Shown: positions 8,601 to 13,575 of the stretch, piece after piece
Numbering within the stretch: position 1 is the first letter of the stretch
How the letters are laid out: each line of letters begins with the position of its first letter
Source: Proteobacteria bacterium UBA1673
GTDB taxonomy: Bacteria; Pseudomonadota; Gammaproteobacteria; Comchoanobacterales; Comchoanobacteraceae
NCBI GenBank assembly: GCA_002320385.1
Contig: DCKN01000121.1
Coordinates: forward strand, 12,107 to 25,864
Direction: 5' to 3'
DNA: 13,758 nucleotides
Notes under the pieces: model-generated
The model's database searches: none
Seen by the model: only the letters and a program-made list of their open reading frames with translations
What the model was told of the DNA's origin: nothing
Translations under genes and position numbers: made by a program

Positions 8601-9064
8601 TGGATAAGCATTTTATCGAGCCAGTACTCTATACACTGCTCGAGCTTATCGCCATCGTGCACCCTGGAAACACTGATGCTCGGCCACCCCAGGCAAGGCA
8701 AGAAGGCTGGGATGCTGCTTCAGTCATGACTCGTCTCAGCGAACAAATATTAGCCTCTGCTCGCTCTGATTCTGAGTACTCGGCCCGTCTCCTTAGCGAT
8801 AGATCACTAAGCAGCAGTGCTGTAGTGGATGATGATGCGCTTCGCACTGATGCGTATCGTTCAGCGAGTAGTACCCACGCCCCTTCCAACCGTATCTCGG
8901 ATGATGGTGATTATGGAAGTGGACAAATGTTTAAGACAGCCTCTACGTTGATGGAATCTGGATCTGACGAGGATGATTCTGATGATGCGACTCAGCATCA
9001 TGATGAAAGCGTTGAAAATGGTGGGCAAAGCGCGGCGCAGTATTTTAAATCCCCTTTTCATTAG
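5621..9064 (+). CDS. Giant membrane-anchored protein with one kinase-like and two degenerate kinase-like modules (paralogue B)
   Basis: A product of up to 1147 residues starting 25 bases after paralogue A, so very likely cotranscribed. Start choice is uncertain (GTG 5621, ATG 5627, 5672 or 5705; none has a good ribosome binding site). Hydrophobic segments lie at about 34-63 and 72-91. Residues about 131-470 match paralogue A, including I-Y-P-K230-S-K-L-A-G-G236-S-K. Module 1 has H346, then H353-Y-D355-I-A-S-K-N360 (a loop like tyrosine kinase HRDLAARN), D373-W-P-D in the DFG position, R420-G-S-E-S-L-M-A-H-P resembling the APE region, and HD442SW444. Module 2 repeats this in decayed form: H597, H604LFISCDTL, D623-W, HD702TW. 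Module 3 is further decayed: H840, N873-W, TD972TW. From about 1045 the chain becomes a Ser/Asp/Glu-rich, probably disordered tail. Module 1 may be active; modules 2 and 3 lack the catalytic Asp and Asn and are probably scaffolds. Function is unknown. Confidence 0.75.
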   Translation: MFMVASLYLITQRAYPAMAITYINPTTYMQSRKILIFGLCSLFAIASLWFISTYYAAIMIWASMHLSSTSIHVLMTCLPLILSAVLFQFGMNSVKFTLRTNNSQYVHKLVSDLITRLNLTRDDFKQVLDDSEIEQLLTVLRSDRTQQHITEMLRHGYQGILLKRKAVSKSHNLEQHEGSDESTAPSYMNNVWPMLPRKILLRYESASGEAVNSTTNPTSDAQLSLYIYPKSKLAGGSKDCHEISHPYKTKSGIERVCEPVIGIHPQSTAITEMVVISDRKKTSDHILSVEPNYGMSLKELLQFKRHDGRSNLSDHRLRKRWVHNRFSVDQALKVVADVAKIIGDYHTTSNTTHYDIASKNITISPQGHVSVIDWPDVTDSRIHCTPAVSIFSEQNTCIWDLSKKFDPALQKQLDQYTRFRGSESLMAHPWFNPNDRQSFYHDSWAILTLAVECFYHTDNDIFTARAQYAAIMTAIDMLKTFGSQFNYAIHNEKTFDDLRYPAGFRQMISPVPRVDMRNAINAYWPANAVITRLKHYYDHTAQDFLTNQSSFPILEYVPLFASDSSTNRITMHDSEAARLQEVNRIFNHYASSLALFHTRYNLCHLFISCDTLKQTPQDTPCIDWDVLIQQREAGVCRFDGRSNITPGHLFFETLCEKRSISVRFGHNYKKIIYLLPQQHKELSGLLPKPSRDIEDIHHPIHDTWSLLYAYFGAVSAYKLVFNKETLEFVSTDSDKLLLSKIASSEIIERMRSILLTKSRDSHYPDNCEQVFKDLTNRISIQFEYLTRPEVKRNDSVNMTMRQALSYLLTDGKGYTTLKPEQKMPQLLLDQLMQHFIALSHVNRGMCKLTAAGSLCAMLDQFIDIGEDDVLIMNWLTWFDYRATPDLEQVVNIDIIAGLRMCMELSGPSENNRLVFFESRQRNLKIIAAARLVGRTFLMRNTQYDYVLASLSDEPTLLSLRSVLSDTSMVYTDTWLMLHTLIRSFVLLPDQPGAVDKHFIEPVLYTLLELIAIVHPGNTDARPPQARQEGWDAASVMTRLSEQILASARSDSEYSARLLSDRSLSSSAVVDDDALRTDAYRSASSTHAPSNRISDDGDYGSGQMFKTASTLMESGSDEDDSDDATQHHDESVENGGQSAAQYFKSPFH
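6608..8590 (+). repeat. Three tandem kinase C-lobe-like repeats inside paralogue B, about 250 residues per unit
   Basis: The coding sequence contains three diverged copies of one protein module. Equivalent landmarks are H346/H597/H840, D373/D623/N873 before an invariant Trp, and D442/D702/D972 in a D-x-W motif. Spacings of 250 and 250 residues for the second landmark and 260 and 270 for the third fit a tandem duplication followed by loop-length drift. The repeats are visible only at protein level; the DNA has diverged. Unit boundaries given here are approximate. Confidence 0.65.
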
Positions 9065-9220
9065 TCAGTTTGTGATTTGACATATCTGACATACACGGCC
9101 ATGATTTGTTGGTCTTGATAACTATGGCGCGTAGATTGCGTATAAATCTGATAACTCCAGTGTAATGTGATTTTTACCACAAGTTATAAATCATCCGGCC
9201 TTGCCTCGTTGTTATTGACG

Positions 9221-9262
9221 CCCTGATTGCATTTATGCGGCAGGGACTGAGATTATTTTTTT
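9221..9262. terminator. Possible weak terminator between convergent genes
   Basis: CCCTG at 9221-9225 pairs with CAGGG at 9241-9245, and an inner GCA-TTTA-TGC hairpin sits between them with a small internal loop. A run of seven T follows at 9256-9262, about ten bases after the stem, so it could end plus-strand transcription from the kinase-like genes. The run is also coding for the last Lys codons of the opposing gene, so it may be coincidence. Confidence 0.25.
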
Positions 9263-9744
9263 AGTTCGACAGATCCTGTGGATTGTAGCTTTATGTCTCC
9301 ACCTGGACAGTCTATTTTGGACGCGCTGAAGTCAATTTTAATTCGAATCTTCGTTCCATCGCGTGTTACCGCGTCGATCTTGTTTGCGTCGTTTTCGAAA
9401 ATCATACTCTTACAATCTTTATCCATGTTGATGATGCTACTAAATTGGGATTGCTGTACATCTTTCAATTCAAAATTTCTATTCGAACTTTTACACTTCA
9501 ATGCCAATTGATTTTTTTCAACCTTTGTATGAGCCAGCTTTTTGTCCGCTATTGACTTGCCACAGCAATTGGTGAGTGCTTTGAGACAAAGATCTGATTG
9601 CTTATCCAAATCCATTTTTTTTCTTGCAAATGACTCTTTTTTCAGATCGATCTTCTTTAGACACTCTGCGAGATCAAGCCCACAAGCGGCGTAAGATGGC
9701 GAATGCGCAAGGGTTGTTAGTAAAACGATCCAGGCTAGAGTCAT
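9253..9744 (-). CDS. Exported Lys- and Cys-rich protein of unknown function
   Basis: A 163-residue product from ATG 9744-9742, with AAGGA about 6 bases upstream on the minus strand. Residues 1-19 form a signal peptide (core LAWIVLLTTLAH, cleavage near SYA-AC), although its n-region carries no positive charge, which is unusual. The mature protein has eight Cys, including an N-terminal C-x6-C pair and a CC pair at LTNCCGK, and is rich in Lys, especially across residues 30-75, which look helical. The C-terminal half looks like beta strands (GTKIRIKIDFSASKIDC). The even Cys number suits periplasmic disulphides. I do not recognise the family. It is monocistronic, flanked by a convergent gene on one side and divergent from hemF on the other. 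Confidence 0.75.
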   Translation of the reverse strand: MTLAWIVLLTTLAHSPSYAACGLDLAECLKKIDLKKESFARKKMDLDKQSDLCLKALTNCCGKSIADKKLAHTKVEKNQLALKCKSSNRNFELKDVQQSQFSSIINMDKDCKSMIFENDANKIDAVTRDGTKIRIKIDFSASKIDCPGGDIKLQSTGSVELKK

Positions 9745-9770
9745 GCTTTTCCTTATTTGATTAGGTTTTT

Positions 9771-9799
9771 ATTATGACTCAATTTATGCTCCACTGCAA
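9771..9799 (-). promoter_or_regulatory. Sigma-70-type promoter of the Lys/Cys-rich exported protein
   Basis: On the minus strand TTGCAG (9799-9794) is followed by a 17-base spacer and CATAAT (9776-9771). Transcription would begin near 9764, giving a leader of about 20 bases that contains the AAGGA ribosome binding site of the gene starting at 9744. Confidence 0.6.
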
Positions 9800-10142
9800 A
9801 ATAATCACAACCATCATATTCGAACTGGGTACGTATGATACTTTCTTCTAAAGTAACTTTGTTTATCTTCATTTTAGCCAACTAAGGCCTATGCATGATC
9901 TTGTTCATCGCTGAACGGATTGATACTGTTCATTGATAGCGTGATTGCGATGGATGGATTTTTTGCCTAGACTTGATAATAAATTTTCGTTTTTTGTTTT
10001 CAACACCCATCTTTTGTTATCCTGCGCGCGATATATTGACGCGTATTCATCATAATGTTGCCCCACTGACGATTATTTGTTACATTCTTTGGCATATTTG
10101 TTTTGTCCGGTAAAGACTTGCTTCCCTACTATGGTGGATTCT
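9800..10142. other. Intergenic region upstream of hemF
   Basis: No gene is visible in these 343 bases. The stretch is A/T-rich with several T-runs (9959-9964, 9991-9996). A TTGACG at 10036-10041 could be a -35 element for hemF, but no good -10 stands 16-18 bases downstream (CATAAT at 10051 is too close). The hemF promoter is therefore unresolved. The frame of hemF stays open upstream to 10077, but that part does not resemble HemF. Confidence 0.3.
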
Positions 10143-11078
10143 ATGTTACAGACTGAATCACTGCTCCAATCACTGATGCCTGGCGCGAAATCCTTTAATG
10201 TTTTTTTGCAGCAGCTTCAAAGGCACTGGGCGAATCGCTTGGCTCATTATGAATCACGGGCCTCTTGGCAGATCGAACGGCGATCCCAGGCACGTCATGA
10301 TAGCCTTATCTATCAGATCCGTGACGGCCAGTTTCTCGAGAAAGGCGGCATCAATTACTCTATGATTAAAGGTGACGCTTTGCCAGTTCAAGCGACTGCC
10401 AATAACAACCCGAACTTATCCGGTAAAGCATTCGTCGCTATGGGCATTTCAATGATCCTTCACCCGAAAAACCCGTATGTGCCAACTGTCCATACCAACT
10501 TACGATATTTTCAAACCTTGTGTGATCAACCCATTTGGTGGTTTGCTGGTGTTATGGATTTAACCCCTTTCTACGGCTTTGATGAAGACTGTATTCATTG
10601 GCATCAAACCTGTAAGAAAGCCTGCTCAAGCGTTCCAGTTGAGGATTATCTTATTTATAAGAAAGCTTGCGATGATTATTACTATCTTCCGCACAGAAAA
10701 GAGCACCGAGGCATCGGTGGTTTATGGATCGAGCATCACAATCAAGGGGATTTTTCTGATTGCCAAAATCTGATTGAGTCATTGGGCAATCACTTTTTGC
10801 CTGCCTATGAGCCAATTGTTAAACGCCGAACCAGCATGCCCTATAGCCAAAATCATCGTGATTTTCAACAGCTAAGGCGTAATCGCTATGTTGAATTTAA
10901 CTTGCTTTATGACCGCGGGACAAAGTTTGGCCTTTCATTGGGTAGCCGCTCGGAGTCTATTTTAATTTCTATGCCCCCGACAGTGACTTGGCCTTATAAC
11001 TGGCAGCCATCACCCGGCTCTGAGGAAGAAAAACTGGTTCGCTATTACCTGCAACCTCAAGCCTGGGGCTGCGTATAA
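10143..11078 (+). CDS. hemF: Oxygen-dependent coproporphyrinogen III oxidase
   Basis: HemF converts coproporphyrinogen III to protoporphyrinogen IX in haem synthesis by two oxidative decarboxylations that need O2; it is a cytoplasmic homodimer. Family blocks are present in order: FLEKGGINYS, MGISMILHPKNPYVPTVH, WWFAGVMDLTPFYGFDED, HWHQTCKKAC, CDDYYYLPHRKEHRGIGGL, RRNRYVEFNLLYDRGTKFGL, SRSESILISMPP and YNWQP. I chose ATG 10143 because GGTGGA lies about 6 bases upstream and the resulting 311 residues fit the family (E. coli 299); ATG 10131 is an alternative. One oddity: the usual GIGGLFFDDL reads GIGGLWIEHH here. No anaerobic hemN is visible in the window, so only the oxygen-dependent route is documented. 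Confidence 0.96.
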   Translation: MLQTESLLQSLMPGAKSFNVFLQQLQRHWANRLAHYESRASWQIERRSQARHDSLIYQIRDGQFLEKGGINYSMIKGDALPVQATANNNPNLSGKAFVAMGISMILHPKNPYVPTVHTNLRYFQTLCDQPIWWFAGVMDLTPFYGFDEDCIHWHQTCKKACSSVPVEDYLIYKKACDDYYYLPHRKEHRGIGGLWIEHHNQGDFSDCQNLIESLGNHFLPAYEPIVKRRTSMPYSQNHRDFQQLRRNRYVEFNLLYDRGTKFGLSLGSRSESILISMPPTVTWPYNWQPSPGSEEEKLVRYYLQPQAWGCV

Positions 11079-11225
11079 TGGAATCTGACGCCCCTGTCGA
11101 TGTACATGTTCCGTCTGTTTAAGTCACCTGCTAACCATGTCATTGCTGATCATTCAAAGTCGATGAACGCATTGAATTTCAAAAAGTTCGTGCCTGGCTG
11201 ATGCAGTCTGTTTTTTACTAGATGA

Positions 11226-11254
11226 TTGCAACTTTATGACGACACCACTATAAT
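11226..11254 (+). promoter_or_regulatory. Sigma-70 promoter upstream of the DUF2237 gene
   Basis: TTGCAA at 11226-11231, a 17-base spacer, and a perfect TATAAT at 11249-11254. Transcription would start near 11261, only about 16 bases before GTG 11277. This supports the longer, signal-peptide-bearing start of the gene and shows that it need not depend on hemF readthrough. Confidence 0.75.
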
Positions 11255-11276
11255 AGTAATTATTAGTTAAGTTGGT

Positions 11277-11738
11277 GTGGTTGTGCTGTCACGATATAGT
11301 TATTTAGGCAATCAGCTTCATTTACTTTTTCTGTTGATCTTTTTTACGATGCCAAGCAATGGTGCAACGCTTATGACTGCAAAAAATGTTCTCGGTAAGC
11401 CTTTGGTCTTGTGCAGTAAAGATCCATTGACTGGATTTTTTCGTGATGGGTATTGCAATACCAATGCTGACGACCATGGTACACATGTGGTATGTGCAGT
11501 CATGACTGATGAATTTTTAGCGTATACAAAGTCACAAGGTAACGATTTGTCAACGCCTAATCCTCTCTATCGATTTCCGGGGCTCAAGGCTGGTGATCGT
11601 TGGTGCTTGTGCGCACTACGCTGGAAGCAAGCGCATCATGCCGGCGCAGCCCCACTTGTGGACCTGGACAGTACCCACGAGCAGGTGCTTACATATGTTG
11701 ATAAGCGCCTTTTATTAACCTATAAGCTGGAATCGTGA
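11277..11738 (+). CDS. DUF2237 family protein with a signal-peptide-like N-terminal extension
   Basis: Residues 33-150 match the DUF2237 family (about 120-130 residues, function unknown): KNVLGKPLVLCSKDPLTGFF, DGYCNTNADDHGTHVVCAVM, LAYTKSQGNDLSTPNP, FPGLKAGDRWCLCALRWKQA and DSTHEQVL. Conserved Cys at LCS, GYCN, VVCA and the WCLC pair suggest metal or redox chemistry. The core would start at ATG 11373 (122 residues), but neither that ATG nor the one at 11349 has a ribosome binding site. From GTG 11277 the frame adds 32 residues with a basic start, a hydrophobic core (LHLLFLLIFF) and a signal-like end (MPSNGA), and the strong promoter at 11226 places the RNA start just before this GTG. Export is therefore plausible and would be unusual for this family, whose members I know as cytoplasmic. 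The start remains uncertain. Confidence 0.85.
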   Translation: MVVLSRYSYLGNQLHLLFLLIFFTMPSNGATLMTAKNVLGKPLVLCSKDPLTGFFRDGYCNTNADDHGTHVVCAVMTDEFLAYTKSQGNDLSTPNPLYRFPGLKAGDRWCLCALRWKQAHHAGAAPLVDLDSTHEQVLTYVDKRLLLTYKLES

Positions 11739-11947
11739 ATCATTTTCACCTGATTATGCGCTGAGCTCACCATGGTGGGTTATGTCAATATCTGCTGTTA
11801 TGTCAGAGCTATTCCAACCTCCAATCGTTGCGTCGTCGCCTCTAGTAACGCTCAAATTATTTCATGATTGTGCTTTAGTGCTGGTGCTCTATTGAAGGCT
11901 TGCAAGGCATTGTGGGTAGGCAACTTGCTCGTATGCTTGATTTTTTC

Positions 11948-12703
11948 TCAGCGTGCAACTTGACTCGGCTGCAAACACTGACTGACATCCAATACATAGA
12001 TTTTGTCCCATTGCTTTCCAGTGACAATGATTTGGCCATCTTTATACGCTGCTACACCGTTAGCCATCACTGCGTCTTTACCGCTACTGAGTTTACTGAG
12101 ATCAAGCATATCCAATACCTTACCTGATGACTCATCGATACGCACCATCTCATTGGTAGGAAAATGGTTGGCATAAATCACCCCATCCATGTATGCAATC
12201 GCGTTAAGCTGGCGTTTTTGATCGATACAGCGTTCTTTGATCTGTCTGAATGTCTTTTTGTCATGGTAAAATAAACAATAGAATCCGTCACTGCGTATGA
12301 AGAATTCTTTGGTGTGCGTTAGTCCCCAGCCGACCCCACCATAATCAATCGTATTTAATAGCTCGAAATTACTATCTTTGTAGATTCTCACTTGGCCGGT
12401 TTTCCAAGTAAGCTGATAGACTTTACCATCTACAATGGTGATATCTTCGCCATACAAGTCATCCGGCAGTCTGGTAGAGCGTGTCTCTATCATCTCAGGC
12501 CACTGATTATCTACTAACTTTGAGCCCCCATAGCCACCTGAACTTTCTAATAGTCGCCCTGGTTGCCAGTAGAGACCTTGCGTGAATAACTTTGGATTAT
12601 GTTGATAGCTGCTAACAACTTTGTACTGACATTGCGGGGTATTTGCCCAAGAAATCGATGCTGTAAGAAAATACGCGATCACAAGTAAGCGTTGCTTTAT
12701 CAT
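11948..12703 (-). CDS. Glutaminyl-peptide cyclotransferase (glutamine cyclotransferase family), exported
   Basis: The family cyclises N-terminal glutamine of peptides to pyroglutamate, releasing ammonia, and forms a five-bladed beta-propeller. The 251-residue product begins with a signal peptide (MIKQRLLVIAYFLTASISWA, cleavage before NTP), so it acts in the periplasm or outside. Family blocks follow: FTQGLYWQPGRLLESSGGYG with the conserved Glu, EDITIVDGKVYQLTWKTG, YGGVGWGLTH, RSDG, QLNAIAYMDGVIYANHFPT, and NGVAAYKDGQIIVTGKQWDK. In family members the LN segment usually reads LNELE and the ANxW Trp is common; here LNAIA and ANHF are found, so activity should not be assumed. The ATG at 12703 has GGA about 7 bases upstream. 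A possible link is the exported protein at 3264, whose predicted mature end is Gln. Confidence 0.9.
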   Translation of the reverse strand: MIKQRLLVIAYFLTASISWANTPQCQYKVVSSYQHNPKLFTQGLYWQPGRLLESSGGYGGSKLVDNQWPEMIETRSTRLPDDLYGEDITIVDGKVYQLTWKTGQVRIYKDSNFELLNTIDYGGVGWGLTHTKEFFIRSDGFYCLFYHDKKTFRQIKERCIDQKRQLNAIAYMDGVIYANHFPTNEMVRIDESSGKVLDMLDLSKLSSGKDAVMANGVAAYKDGQIIVTGKQWDKIYVLDVSQCLQPSQVAR

Positions 12704-12724
12704 TGATCATTCCATTGAGATAAC

Positions 12725-12753
12725 AGTATAACAGTAGCTGATTTTTCTGTATA
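12725..12753 (-). promoter_or_regulatory. Likely promoter of the glutaminyl cyclotransferase gene
   Basis: On the minus strand TATACA (12753-12748) is followed by a 17-base spacer and TATACT (12730-12725). The -35 matches the consensus at four of six positions and the -10 at five. It lies in the short gap between two same-strand genes, so the cyclotransferase could be expressed alone or by readthrough from the BioC-like gene. Confidence 0.45.
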
Positions 12754-12756
12754 AAT

Positions 12757-13458
12757 CTAGTGGATTTTGTCTACTCTATGTATTTTGATGGGCGCATTGA
12801 TCGGGCGCAAACTTCTTCTGATTTGAGGGGCAATCTTAACAGCGACGTGTGCGATCTCTACTCCGACAGAAAGTTGGCTGGCATCCTCCACGCTTAATTT
12901 TTTGTCATCAACTTTCTGGCCAGTCAACATAGCAAAATCATTCAGCATTGCTTCAGGGCGGTTGTAATTGATTTGATAGCGTGTACAGTCCACAATCGGA
13001 TTTTGTCCACGGCCAGATGTCAAAACTTGTAATAGCGCATCCATCTCTTGGAATAATCCTAATTTTGATTGTTGTTGTGCCAGATGAGCTAGCATTTCAA
13101 AACTGCCTTGTATTATTGTCGGAAACATCCACCAGCCGCCCCTGGGCAACCACTCTTGAATATCTATCAGCCATGATTGTACCTTATAGTGGCTGTCTAC
13201 GATTAATGGACTGATTACTTGATCGACGCTTTGATCTGGCATTGCCTGTTGATGGACTTTTTGTGACGAAATTTGCTCGCTTAAATGCCATGTAGGTAAA
13301 TCTGTGTGTAATGGACTTATGCAGTCGTTAGGACTTATGCCTAAGTAAAGGCGATGACGTGCTGTACGAATTGTCGTTGCCCTTTTGAGGATCTCTTGTT
13401 GTGTGATACGAAGCAGTTGGTTGAGGCTGCTTATGGCTGTAATTTGTCCCAAGTTCAT
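12757..13458 (-). CDS. Degenerate BioC-like methyltransferase-family protein
   Basis: A 233-residue product from ATG 13458 (BioC of E. coli is 251). The C-terminal two thirds follow the BioC pattern: DQVISPLIVDS corresponds to the FDLVxSNLALQW strand, IQEWLPRGGWWMFPTIIQGS to the L-KPGG-FST segment, YQINYNRPEAMLNDFAMLTG to YxxVxxLMRDLKxIGA, and VGVEIAHVAVK to the usual VxYGHAW ending. BioC methylates malonyl-ACP to start biotin synthesis. The N-terminal SAM-binding motif, normally VLDLGCGTG, reads RLYLGISPNDC here, so the glycine-rich loop is lost and catalysis is doubtful. A TTG at 13464 in the T-tract of the preceding terminator would add two residues; ATG 13458 is preferred, though neither has a good ribosome binding site. 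It is probably a non-catalytic relative or has another role. No other biotin gene is in the window. Confidence 0.65.
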   Translation of the reverse strand: MNLGQITAISSLNQLLRITQQEILKRATTIRTARHRLYLGISPNDCISPLHTDLPTWHLSEQISSQKVHQQAMPDQSVDQVISPLIVDSHYKVQSWLIDIQEWLPRGGWWMFPTIIQGSFEMLAHLAQQQSKLGLFQEMDALLQVLTSGRGQNPIVDCTRYQINYNRPEAMLNDFAMLTGQKVDDKKLSVEDASQLSVGVEIAHVAVKIAPQIRRSLRPINAPIKIHRVDKIH

Positions 13459-13461
13459 GCT

Positions 13462-13497
13462 CAAAAAAAAATCAGACTACAATCATTGTAGTCTGAT
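13462..13497 (-). terminator. Strong intrinsic terminator of the rhodopsin gene, touching the next gene
   Basis: Reading the minus strand, a perfect 12-base-pair stem (13497-13486 with 13482-13471, starting ATCAGACTACAA) closes a three-base loop and runs straight into nine T (13471-13463). It ends only about four bases before the ATG at 13458 of the BioC-like gene, so any readthrough RNA would carry the stem over the initiation region. Confidence 0.85.
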
Positions 13498-13521
13498 GTC
13501 AATGTGAATTTTTACCTAGCG

Positions 13522-13545
13522 CGTAGCCGCTTGTCAGCGGCTACG
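13522..13545 (-). other. Perfect GC-rich stem-loop after the rhodopsin stop
   Basis: CGTAGCCGCT at 13522-13531 and AGCGGCTACG at 13536-13545 form a perfect 10-base-pair stem with a four-base loop, about 30 bases downstream of the rhodopsin stop. No T-tract follows on either strand, so it is not a standard terminator; it may protect the 3' end of the rhodopsin mRNA or be a small mobile repeat. Confidence 0.55.
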
Positions 13546-13575
13546 TATTCTAATTCACTTGGCTTGTGTGCGTGT

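Noticed and set aside
8629..9061. Two antisense frames opposite the C-terminal tail of the large kinase-like protein
   Set aside because: They are the mirror of a Ser/Asp-rich coding region, which tends to leave the opposite strand open; no start signals.
9079..9110. TTGACA about 15 bases after the large kinase-like gene
   Set aside because: No -10 element at the right distance and no plus-strand gene downstream.
11158..11220. Short in-frame stretch downstream of hemF reading DERIEFQKVRAWLMQ
   Set aside because: Protein-like in appearance, but it is closed by stops within about 22 codons and has no start; a gene remnant cannot be shown.
11900..12127. Open plus-strand frame of 75 codons overlapping the cyclotransferase
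   Set aside because: It lies antisense within a well-matched glutaminyl cyclotransferase gene, has no ribosome binding site and resembles nothing.
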